Source of the DNA: Margaritifera margaritifera
Taxonomy: Eukaryota > Mollusca > Bivalvia > Unionida > Margaritiferidae
Direction of reading: 5' to 3'
DNA length: 64,000 nucleotides
Assembly (NCBI GenBank): GCA_029931535.1
Contig: JAQPZY010000660.1
Coordinates: 124,001-188,000, forward strand
Each line of letters opens with the position of its first letter. Within the stretch, counting starts at the first letter, position 1. A program made the translations under genes and the position numbers. This document shows, one piece after another, positions 1-8,614 of the stretch. The notes under the pieces were generated by a model. It was not told where the DNA came from. It saw only the letters and a list, made by a program, of their open reading frames with translations, and did no database searches.

Positions 1-12
1 CTGTAGATAGGT

Positions 13-20
13 TATAAAAG
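13..20 (+). promoter_or_regulatory. TATA-like box at the unit start
   Basis: TATAAAAG lies 187 bp upstream of the homing-endonuclease frame and recurs at the same place in every unit. It is a plausible + strand core promoter element, but the surroundings are so AT-rich that chance is a fair alternative. Confidence 0.2.
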
Positions 21-138
21 TTTAAATTGTTATCCTGAGTTTATTATTGAAGGTAGATGCATGAAATTTGGACATTTTGTGTATATAACTTTTAAAAATA
101 GAACTATGAAATGAAAAATGAAAAAATGTAAATATTTG

Positions 139-160
139 TAAAAATTTAAATTTAAATTAA
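139..160. repeat. Left arm of an AT-rich inverted repeat
   Basis: Matches the reverse complement of 2862-2883 at 21 of 22 positions. The pair brackets the endonuclease remnant, ribozyme and transposase remnant, as terminal inverted repeats of a transposon would. All bases but one are A/T and no target-site duplication is visible outside, so chance remains possible. Most units have both arms. Confidence 0.4.
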
Positions 161-164
161 TTTT

Positions 165-167
<3 letters not shown>

Positions 168-198
<31 letters not shown>
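168..198 (+). repeat. Poly(T) tract before the endonuclease remnant
   Basis: About 31 T's in unit 1. It is present in every unit and ranges from about 23 (unit 7) upward. On the - strand it is a poly(A) run lying 3' of the transposase remnant and ribozyme, so it could mark an old reverse-transcribed 3' end. No flanking direct repeat was found to support that. Confidence 0.85.
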
Positions 199-199
<1 letters not shown>

Positions 200-201
<2 letters not shown>

Positions 202-649
202 GCACCCTGTGGGGTTGATACTCATTATTATCAGCATGTATGTATTTCTACATCTTATACAAGTTACAAAGGCGGATATTTTTGAAATTCTGTCAGAGAA
301 AATCTTGTTCAAATCTGTGCCAGCACCTAACAGTATTTGTATACTTTGGACAGGCAATGTAACATCAAATAGGTTATATGGGCTATTGTCATATAGGGAC
401 CCTGAGACTAACATTTGGAAAAAGAAACATGTCCATAGACTGGCATTCACAATAAAGATGAGAAGTGTAAACATTTCAAAAGAGTTAGATGCATCGCATT
501 TATGCCACAATAGTTTGTGTGTGTGAATGCGGATCACCTCAGCCTGGCACCCCATCATATCAACAACAAATAGGCAGTACTGCATAGGATATGGGAATTA
601 TTTTGGACATGGTGAATTTCCAAACTGCATGCTACAGTTGAAATTGTGA
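200..649 (+). pseudogene. His-Me finger homing endonuclease remnant (zinc-loop domain), unit 1
   Basis: Looks like the zinc-binding loop region of His-Me finger homing endonucleases (the I-PpoI type), which cut double-stranded DNA. The first frame (200-526) has ILWTGN, then HVHRLAF, then SHLCHNSLC near its end. A 2-base expansion of the GT run near 516-525 shifts the frame. The next frame reads NADHLSLAPHHINN. One extra A near 567-572 shifts it again, into NRQYC...GHGEFPNCMLQ, ending at TGA 647-649. The candidate catalytic His (SHLCH) and Asn (HINN) and the Cys/His zinc ligands are still visible. Both frameshifts occur in all 16 units, so the gene was dead before amplification. The ATG at 200 is probably not the true start: units 4 and 5 lack it. 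Family assignment is from recalled motifs. Confidence 0.75.
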
Positions 650-770
650 TATGGAAAAATTACAGGTATAATGATATGCCCTGAAACCCACCCACCTACC
701 TACATCCATATAGAAATGTACATTAGCATGACATGGCTGGCTTGCTGGTTGCATGGTTAAATGGGATTAG

Positions 771-773
<3 letters not shown>

Positions 774-815
<42 letters not shown>

Positions 816-1068
816 GAATAGATTTATGCATTGATGATTGTTTGTTATGAGTAAGGAGGATATAAGGAAGAAAGAGAGACTGGTCTTTATTTTATTTCAC
901 TATTCTGGTATGACAGTTTTATCTTAAATCATACATACACTATTCCATTCATTCATTCATTCAATGCTACATTCATTCATTCATTCATTAATTCATTCAG
1001 TCAGACAGTCAGTCAGTCAGTTCATGTTATTATAGAATATGTTTGTTTGTTTGTTTGTTTGTTTGTTT
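774..1068. repeat. Cluster of four tetranucleotide microsatellites
   Basis: (GATT)n at 774-815, (ATTC)n at about 945-988 with one break, (AGTC)n at about 998-1022 and (GTTT)n at 1041-1068. The cluster recurs in every unit between the endonuclease remnant and the ribozyme, with copy-number differences that make these tracts the most variable part of the unit. No gene is visible in 650-1096. Confidence 0.9.
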
Positions 1069-1096
1069 ATTTCTTTATTTATGTCTTGATATTCTG

Positions 1097-1203
1097 AGAA
1101 AACTGTTTCGACCTCTCCATAGGTCTCATCAGGTGGTAGCAGGTAACACAACTGCACATAACATGCGTTGTGTTACCTACGGATTTCCCCACGACAGTTT
1201 TCC
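1097..1203 (-). ncRNA. Hammerhead ribozyme, stem III open (type III), unit 1
   Basis: A self-cleaving RNA on the - strand, complete by inspection. Stem III: GGAAAACUGU (1203-1194) pairs with ACAGUUUUCU (1106-1097), nine Watson-Crick pairs plus a G-U. The cleavage triplet GUC ends at C17 (1193); the cut falls between 1193 and 1192. Stem I starts with GUGG (1192-1189) paired to CCAC (1136-1133). An 8/2 internal loop follows, then a 14-bp helix (1180-1167 with 1152-1139, one G-U) and an apical loop. The core CUGAUGA is 1132-1126. Stem II is five pairs (1125-1121 with 1114-1110) with loop AUGGAG. GAA is 1109-1107, and A15.1 (1106) pairs with U16.1 (1194). Every invariant core residue is present. 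Cleavage would leave a 2',3'-cyclic phosphate on the upstream part, including the transposase remnant. Confidence 0.9.
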
Positions 1204-1287
1204 TTTCTGTATTATGTGTTTTTCATTGTGTCTTTTGGGCACTGTCCTTTTGTACATGGACTAAGATCCTCTTTTCTGTCTGCAGTG

Positions 1288-2497
1288 TCATTGGCTCCTG
1301 GTGAACCTGTGCATAGGAGTGATCACCCTTGGAATGACTGTGCAGCATGACTTCCTGTTCTGGGCTGAGTTCTGTACCTTAGATGAGCCTGTATCATATA
1401 TCCCTGTCTTTCCAGTACACATTTCCTGTTTTCCGGATACTTTGGATACAAATGATGGTAAGTACAGTGTTTTATCCATTTGATCCAGTGATCTCAGAGT
1501 ACTTGGTGAAAGTATACCCCCAAGTGTTTTACTTTTGTTTTCAGAGATGATCCAAGTCTGTTATTGAGTCTGTGTATTGTTGAATGCACTCTTGCCTCAA
1601 AGTTTCTTGAATAGTTGACATTTTTAGGTACGGAAACACTGATTGATCTGTTCACAGCCTCACATTTCTGCGTGTTTGTATTAAGTTGCAGTCTTTGTAC
1701 AACATCACAGGAAAGTTTCATTTTCAGCACTTCCAGGAGAATATTCTTATCACTTTCTGTCATGTTTAGATGAGTCACTTGATGAGGGCCCATTGTCTGC
1801 CATATCCATTTCATTTAGCTGTACAGTAGCTTGACCTACAATGTTGGAAGCCCTTTGCATAGATGTTCTACTAGGTGGTGGAATGTAAGAGGCTGCAAGT
1901 AGGTATCTAGCCCTGGTGTTGCCCATTGGTGTATCCTGTAGTCCAGCTTGAAACGTCATATTTACAGCAGCAGGATTTGGCCCAGGTTTAGCTGTTTTTA
2001 TCTCGTCATACAGCTAATACTCATGTGACTTAAAACTGCAGTTTTTACATATCATAGTATGCTTCCAAGCAAGTCCCCATTTTGTTTCATTAGCAATTTT
2101 GAAATCAGGTCTCACATCTGTTGTCTTGATTTCCATGATGATGGATGATATCATTCCAGATTTCCACATTTTTATTCCTACAGATCATACATGTCCCCTC
2201 ATGCTGATTCACTTCTGTCTCTTTCAGGGTCAGTCTTGCTTTGGATGATGGCCATAGAATTCTAGCAGACCCAGGTGTGCCATTACAGTCTGGTGCCACA
2301 ACTGACTGGAGACCCCCACCTGTCGGCTTCGTCACTGCCATGAGAGAGAACTTGTCTGCATCCATTCTTCTGGTCACTTGAGCAGATGCAGCACTGGAAC
2401 TTGGTAGAGTATCATCAGTCAGAAATCTGACCCCTTTGTTATGTGGAATATTTCCTGGTTTAAAAAAAGTTTTCTTCTTCTTGGTGTACCCTTTCAT
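1288..2497 (-). pseudogene. Mutator-like transposase remnant, internally deleted, unit 1
   Basis: Resembles the animal proteins annotated as Mutator-like transposase, DNA-transposon enzymes. Frame 2497-2105 opens with MKGYTKKKKTFFKPGN and IPHNKGV, then APDCNGTPGSARIL and EIWNDII. A 1-base shift near 2112 leads to NETKWGLAWKHTMICKNC (a CXXC pair). A TAG at 2016-2014 interrupts before LYDEIKTAKPGPNPAA. Frame 1959-1750 then gives FQAGLQDTPMGNTRARYLLA and IPPPSRTSMQRASN. Near 1750-1800 the sequence jumps to a C-terminal part in another frame (1814-1494) with NTNTQKCEAVNRS and PKNVNYSRNFEARVHSTIH. One more shift near 1513 leads into 1479-1288. The central part, where the catalytic core should lie, is missing. 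Shared breaks show it was dead before amplification. The family call is from recalled motifs. Confidence 0.75.
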
Positions 2498-3197
2498 GGT
2501 TTCAGATAAAATAACTGCATGTAAAAGTACAAGAATTATCCTCTCTCCCCCTTATATAACTGGGAAAAGGTGTGCTGCCCTGGTATCATATAACTTCACG
2601 AACTCTTCAATACCATTGGATCCCTAGCATCTAACAGCTCCTTCCCTTAAGGGGTGAAAATTACATCACTACCTTAGTTACTACCCCTAACTAGCGTATT
2701 CAGATGCTACCAGATTTCAGGTGCTACCTATTATTGACAGGCCCTGGTTTAATTACTTCACACCTGATAAGGAAAACCATTGATGTTTGTGATAAAGGAT
2801 TGGAGACATGTTGCAAAAGAACAAAATTTGTCAACTTGAGTTTTTAAATTTTCATGATAATTTAATTTAAATTCAAATTTTTAACTAAAAATATGTATCA
2901 TATTTTAAAATTGACTCTCCACAGAGAGTTTAGCAGCCAGGTTTAATTTCTAGTAATTTCCAGATTTGTATGAGGACTAAAAACTAACTACAGTTTATTT
3001 CAAGTGTTTATCTTAATTAATAAATTCACCATTCAACTTTAAGTTTTGTGCATTGTTCACAGTCAGCCATTTTGAAGTTCATACTGTTTGTAATACAATG
3101 GTGTCCGATAAAATTTATATGCATGCATCAAATTCATTGAAACTTTGCAGCAGTATTTCAGACACATTTATTTGAGTTTTTTTCCATTCAGGTGAAA
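2498..3197. other. Unit region without a recognised gene
   Basis: Between the transposase remnant and the long-only segment. I see a CCCCTTAAGGGG palindrome in most units (unit 1 has CCC), the near-repeat GATGCTACC / GGTGCTACC, an ACTCTC-CACA-GAGAGT hairpin (2914-2929) and AT-rich sequence. No coding region. It may hold the old promoter of the transposase gene. Confidence 0.6.
2862..2883. repeat. Right arm of the AT-rich inverted repeat
   Basis: Partner of 139-160, lying upstream of the transposase remnant. Unit 5 has lost this arm in a 43-bp deletion. Confidence 0.4.
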
Positions 3198-3278
3198 ATG
3201 TCTGACCCTGATAGGAATCAGGACACAATTAATACTTCCGGTTCAGTACCTACGAATGTAGTCCGAGTCTATTTTTAG
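3198..3278 (+). other. Short conserved ATG frame spanning the variable junction
   Basis: 26 codons beginning MSDPDRNQDTINTSGS, directly after an acceptor-like pyrimidine tract ending CAG (3191) and with A at -3. Long units 3, 4 and 5 break it near the end. Short units keep only MSDP before running into the next unit. It could be a lost 5' exon, but codon evidence is too thin to call a gene. Confidence 0.15.
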
Positions 3279-3668
3279 ATCCTTTTTTCCTCTCTCATTT
3301 TGGTGGTGATGTATGCATTAGATTTAGTCATTCTTAGTATTGATTTAAAGGAAATTGGTTATTGTTTAGAATATGAGCATTATAGTGTGGTTGTCTGTGT
3401 GTATTTTGGCGACAGTGCACAGTGAGTAATGAGGCATTGGTGCTGATCCGGAAGTGAAATCTGTGACTCATTGCACGTTGCTTTGTTTACAGTCCAGCCA
3501 TTCACAAGAATGCCGGTTAACCTTTGACAAGAACTTCAGCGTGAGTTCATCTTTGAAGATACTTTACAGCAAGATATGATTTATTAGGATTTGGACACAG
3601 TGGAAAGTTCAGTACTGACAAACAAATGTAGAGACTATATAGGAAAATGAATTGTGGTCTGATTCCTG
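3211..3668. other. 458-bp segment present only in long units
   Basis: Equivalent positions: 6876-7333, 10538-10996, 14203-14660, 26625-27079, 30266-30723, 37116-37573, 59972-60429 and 63642-64000 (cut). Absent from units 7 and 9-14. It is flanked by CCTG direct repeats. Its edges lie in an imperfect inverted repeat, CTGATAGGAATCAG against CAGACAGGAATCAG (12 of 14). It is either an inserted element with a 4-bp duplication or sequence lost once by deletion between short repeats. Confidence 0.9.
3493..3540 (+). other. Possible 48-nt mini-exon
   Basis: Bounded by TTTGTTTACAG on the left and a good donor GTGAGT on the right. Open in one frame for exactly 16 codons (SSHSQECRLTFDKNFS), so it would be skippable without shifting frame. 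Present in long units only. No family recognised. Confidence 0.2.
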
Positions 3669-3833
3669 TCTGTAGATAGGTTATAAAAGTTTAAATTGTT
3701 ATCCTGAGTTTATTATTGAAGGTAGATGCATGAAATTTGGACATTTTGTGTATATAACTTTTAAAAATAGAACTATGAAATGAAAAATGAAAAAATGTAA
3801 ATATTTGTAAAAATTTAAATTTAAATTAATTTT

Positions 3834-3867
<34 letters not shown>

Positions 3868-3869
<2 letters not shown>

Positions 3870-4317
3870 GCACCCTGTGGGGTTGATACTCATTATTATC
3901 AGCATGTATGTATTTCTACATCTTATACAAGTTACAAAGGCGGATATTTTTGAAATTCTGTCAGAGAAAATCTTGTTCAAATCTGTGCCAGCACCTAACA
4001 GTATTTGTATACTTTGGACAGGCAATGTAACATCAAATAGGTTATATGGGCTATTGTCATATAGGGACCCTGAGACTAACATTTGGAAAAAGAAACATGT
4101 CCATAGACTGGCATTCACAATAAAGATGAGAAGTGTAAACATTTCAAAAGAGTTAGATGCATCGCATTTATGCCACAATAGTTTGTGTGTGTGAATGCGG
4201 ATCACCTCAGCCTGGCACCCCATCATATCAACAACAAATAGGCAGTACTGCATAGGATATGGGAATTATTTTGGACATGGTGAATTTCCAAACTGCATGC
4301 TACAGTTGAAATTGTGA
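3868..4317 (+). pseudogene. Homing endonuclease remnant, unit 2
   Basis: Same first-frame protein as unit 1, with the same two frameshifts (GT run, extra A) and the same terminal TGA. Confidence 0.75.
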
Positions 4318-4438
4318 TATGGAAAAATTACAGGTATAATGATATGCCCTGAAACCCACCCACCTACCTACATCCATATAGAAATGTACATTAGCATGAC
4401 ATGGCTGGCTTGCTGGTTGCATGGTTAAATGGGATTAG

Positions 4439-4479
<41 letters not shown>

Positions 4480-4760
4480 GAATAGATTTATGCATTGATG
4501 ATTGTTTGTTATGAGTAAGGAGGATATAAGGAAGAAAGAGAGACTGGTCTTTATTTTATTTCACTATTCTGGTATGACAGTTTTATCTTAAATCATACAT
4601 ACACTATTCCATTCATTCATTCATTCAATGCTACATTCATTCATTCATTCATTAATTCATTCAGTCAGACAGTCAGTCAGTCAGTTCATGTTATTATAGA
4701 ATATGTTTGTTTGTTTGTTTGTTTGTTTGTTTATTTCTTTATTTATGTCTTGATATTCTG

Positions 4761-4867
4761 AGAAAACTGTTTCGACCTCTCCATAGGTCTCATCAGGTGG
4801 TAGCAGGTAACACAACTGCACATAACATGCGTTGTGTTACCTACGGATTTCCCCACGACAGTTTTCC
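4761..4867 (-). ncRNA. Hammerhead ribozyme, unit 2
   Basis: Sequence identical to the unit 1 ribozyme, core and all helices kept. Confidence 0.9.
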
Positions 4868-4951
4868 TTTCTGTATTATGTGTTTTTCATTGTGTCTTTT
4901 GGGCACTGTCCTTTTGTACATGGACTAAGATCCTCTTTTCTGTCTGCAGTG

Positions 4952-6162
4952 TCATTGGCTCCTGGTGAACCTGTGCATAGGAGTGATCACCCTTGGAATG
5001 ACTGTGCAGCATGACTTCCTGTTCTGGGCTGAGTTCTGTACCTTAGATGAGCCTGTATCATATATCCCTGTCTTTCCAGTACACATTTCCTGTTTTCCGG
5101 ATACTTTGGATACAAATGATGGTAAGTACAGTGTTTTATCCATTTGATCCAGTGATCTCAGAGTACTTGGTGAAAGTATACCCCCAAGTGTTTTACTTTT
5201 GTTTTCAGAGATGATCCAAGTCTGTTATTGAGTCTGTGTATTGTTGAATGCACTCTTGCCTCAAAGTTTCTTGAATAGTTGACATTTTTAGGTACGGAAA
5301 CACTGATTGATCTGTTCACAGCCTCACATTTCTGCGTGTTTGTATTAAGTTGCAGTCTTTGTACAACATCACAGGAAAGTTTCATTTTCAGCACTTCCAG
5401 GAGAATATTCTTATCACTTTCTGTCATGTTTAGATGAGTCACTTGATGAGGGCCCATTGTCTGCCATATCCATTTCATTTAGCTGTACAGTAGCTTGACC
5501 TACAATGTTGGAAGCCCTTTGCATAGATGTTCTACTAGGTGGTGGAATGTAAGAGGCTGCAAGTAGGTATCTAGCCCTGGTGTTGCCCATTGGTGTATCC
5601 TGTAGTCCAGCTTGAAACGTCATATTTACAGCAGCAGGATTTGGCCCAGGTTTAGCTGTTTTTATCTCGTCATACAGCTAATACTCATGTGACTTAAAAC
5701 TGCAGTTTTTACATATCATAGTATGCTTCCAAGCAAGTCCCCATTTTTGTTTCATTAGCAATTTTGAAATCAGGTCTCACATCTGTTGTCTTGATTTCCA
5801 TGATGATGGATGATATCATTCCAGATTTCCACATTTTTATTCCTACAGATCATACATGTCCCCTCATGCTGATTCACTTCTGTCTCTTTCAGGGTCAGTC
5901 TTGCTTTGGATGATGGCCATAGAATTCTAGCAGACCCAGGTGTGCCATTACAGTCTGGTGCCACAACTGACTGGAGACCCCCACCTGTCGGCTTCGTCAC
6001 TGCCATGAGAGAGAACTTGTCTGCATCCATTCTTCTGGTCACTTGAGCAGATGCAGCACTGGAACTTGGTAGAGTATCATCAGTCAGAAATCTGACCCCT
6101 TTGTTATGTGGAATATTTCCTGGTTTAAAAAAAGTTTTCTTCTTCTTGGTGTACCCTTTCAT
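4952..6162 (-). pseudogene. Mutator-like transposase remnant, unit 2
   Basis: As unit 1 plus a private extra base in the run near 5743-5747 (KWGLAWK region), which adds a frameshift. Confidence 0.75.
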
Positions 6163-7499
6163 GGTTTCAGATAAAATAACTGCATGTAAAAGTACAAGAA
6201 TTATCCTCTCTCCCCCTTATATAACTGGGAAAAGGTGTGCTGCCCTGGTATCATATAACTTCACGAACTCTTCAATACCATTGGATCCCTAGCATCTAAC
6301 AGCTCCTCCCCTTAAGGGGTGAAAATTACATCACTACCTTAGTTACTACCCCTAACTAGCGTATTCAGATGCTACCAGATTTCAGGTGCTACCTATTATT
6401 GACAGGCCCTGGTTTAATTACTTCACACCTGATAAGGAAAACCATTGATGTTTGTGATAAAGGATTGGAGACATGTTGCAAAAGAACAAAATTTGTCAAC
6501 TTGAGTTTTTAAATTTTCATGATAATTTAATTTAAATTCAAATTTTTAACTAAAAATATGTATCATATTTTAAAATTGACTCTCCACAGAGAGTTTAGCA
6601 GCCAGGTTTAATTTCTAGTAATTTCCAGATTTGTATGAGGACTAAAAACTAACTACAGTTTATTTCAAGTGTTTATCTTAATTAATAAATTCACCATTCA
6701 ACTTTAAGTTTTGTGCATTGTTCACAGTTGGCCATTTTGAAATTCATACTGTTTGTAATACAATGGTGTCCGATAAAATTTATATGCATGCATCAAATTC
6801 ATTGAAACTTTGCAGCAGTATTTCAGACACATTTATTTGAGTTTTTTTCCATTCAGGTGAAAATGTCTGACCCTGATAGGAATCAGGACACAATTAATAC
6901 TTCCGGTTCAGTACCTACGAATGTAGTCCGAGTCTATTTTTAGATCCTTTTTTCCTCTCTCATTTTGGTGGTGATGTATGCATTAGATTTAGTCATTCTT
7001 AGTATTGATTTAAAGGAAATTGGTTATTGTTTAGAATATGAGCATTATAGTGTGGTTGTCTGTGTGTATTTTGGCGACAGTGCACAGTGAGTAATGAGGC
7101 ATTGGTGCTGATCCGGAAGTGAAATCTGTGACTCATTGCACGTTGCTTTGTTTACAGTCCAGCCATTCACAAGAATGCCGGTTAACCTTTGACAAGAACT
7201 TCAGCGTGAGTTCATCTTTGAAGATACTTTACAGCAACATATGATTTATTAGGATTTGGACACAGTGGAAAGTTCAGTACTGACAAACAAATGTAGAGAC
7301 TATATAGGAAAATTAATTGTGGTCTGATTCCTGTCTGTAGATAGGTTATAAAAGTTTAAATTGTTATCCTGAGTTTATTATTGAAGGTAGATGCATGAAA
7401 TTTGGACATTTTGTGTATATAACTTTTAAAAATAGAACTATGAAATGAAAAATTAAAAAATTTAAATATTTGTAAAAATTTAAATTTAAATTAATTTTT

Positions 7500-7534
<35 letters not shown>

Positions 7535-7536
<2 letters not shown>

Positions 7537-7984
7537 GCACCCTGTGGGGTTGATACTCATTATTATCAGCATGTATGTATTTCTACATCTTATACAAGTT
7601 ACAAAGGCGGATATTTTTGAAATTCTGTCAGAGAAAATCTTGTTCAAATCTGTGCCAGCACCTAACAGTATTTGTATACTTTGGACAGGCAATGTAACAT
7701 CAAATAGGTTATATGGGCTATTGTCATATAGGGACCCTGAGACTAACATTTGGAAAAAGAAACATGTCCATAGACTGGCATTCACAATAAAGATGAGAAG
7801 TGTAAACATTTCAAAAGAGTTAGATGCATCGCATTTATGCCACAATAGTTTGTGTGTGTGAATGCGGATCACCTCAGCCTGGCACCCCATCATATCAACA
7901 ACAAATAGGCAGTACTGCATAGGATATGGGAATTATTTTGGACATGGTGAATTTCCAAACTGCATGCTACAGTTGAAATTGTGA
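7535..7984 (+). pseudogene. Homing endonuclease remnant, unit 3
   Basis: Same first-frame protein as unit 1 and the same two shared frameshifts. Confidence 0.75.
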
Positions 7985-8105
7985 TATGGAAAAATTACAG
8001 GTATAATGATATGCCCTGAAACCCACCCACCTACCTACATCCATATAGAAATGTACATTAGCATGACATGGCTGGCTTGCTGGTTGCATGGTTAAATGGG
8101 ATTAG

Positions 8106-8146
<41 letters not shown>

Positions 8147-8423
8147 AGATTTATGCATTGATGATTGTTTGTTATGAGTAAGGAGGATATAAGGAAGAAA
8201 GAGAGACTGGTCTTTATTTTATTTCACTATTCTGGTATGACAGTTTTATCTTAAATCATACATACACTATTCCATTCATTCAATGCTACATTCATTCATT
8301 CATTCATTAATTCATTCAGTCAGACAGTCAGTCAGTCAGTTCATGTTATTATAGAATATGTTTGTTTGTTTGTTTGTTTGTTTGTTTGTTTGTTTATTTC
8401 TTTATTTATGTCTTGATATTCTG

Positions 8424-8530
8424 AGAAAACTGTTTCGACCTCTCCATAGGTCTCATCAGGTGGTAGCAGGTAACACAACTGCACATAACATGCGTTGTGT
8501 TACCTACGGATTTCCCCACGACAGTTTTCC
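8424..8530 (-). ncRNA. Hammerhead ribozyme, unit 3
   Basis: Identical to unit 1 although the GTTT microsatellite next to it is expanded. Confidence 0.9.
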
Positions 8531-8614
8531 TTTCTGTATTATGTGTTTTTCATTGTGTCTTTTGGGCACTGTCCTTTTGTACATGGACTAAGATCCTCTT
8601 TTCTGTCTGCAGTG

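Larger units (their letters stand above)
1..3669. repeat. Tandem repeat unit 1 (long form)
   Basis: First of 16 head-to-tail copies. The phase is my choice: each unit starts at CTGTAGATAG just before a TATAAAAG. Order inside: AT-rich leader, poly(T) tract (168-198), homing-endonuclease remnant (+), four tetranucleotide microsatellites, hammerhead ribozyme (-), transposase remnant (-), about 700 bp without a recognisable gene (2498-3210), then the 458-bp segment found only in long units. All copies lie in the same direction and look nearly identical, so the array arose by tandem amplification. It is not rDNA, histone or tRNA sequence. Confidence 0.97.
3670..7334. repeat. Tandem repeat unit 2 (long form)
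   Basis: Same layout as unit 1 and closest to it: both have TTCCTACAG in the transposase remnant where most units have TTCATACAG. A private extra T in the T-run near 5743-5747 adds another frameshift to the transposase remnant. Confidence 0.97.

Noticed and set aside
168..198. Poly(T) tract as proof that the unit is a retroposed - strand transcript
   Set aside because: No flanking target-site duplication was found, and simple AT-rich expansion explains it equally well.
163..585. - strand frame of 137-184 codons ending in poly-Lys
   Set aside because: Antisense shadow of the endonuclease remnant; the Lys run is the poly(T) tract.
1043..1264. + strand frame MFVCLFVCLFLYLC
   Set aside because: Its start is the translated GTTT microsatellite and the rest is antisense to the ribozyme; its length changes with repeat number.
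1286..1457. A + strand exon-like stretch between CTGCAG and GGTAAGT, open in one frame (LVNLCIGVITLGMTVQHD)
   Set aside because: It is exactly antisense to the C-terminal part of the transposase remnant, which has recognisable family motifs. The splice-like ends are probably coincidental.
2436..2627. + strand frame MLCGIFPGLKKVFFF
   Set aside because: Antisense to the start of the transposase remnant; no family motif.
1..3669. Calling the unit a retrozyme
   Set aside because: Retrozymes are short non-coding elements. This unit is several times larger and carries two gene remnants. The ribozyme alone does not justify the name, though an embedded retrozyme fragment cannot be excluded.
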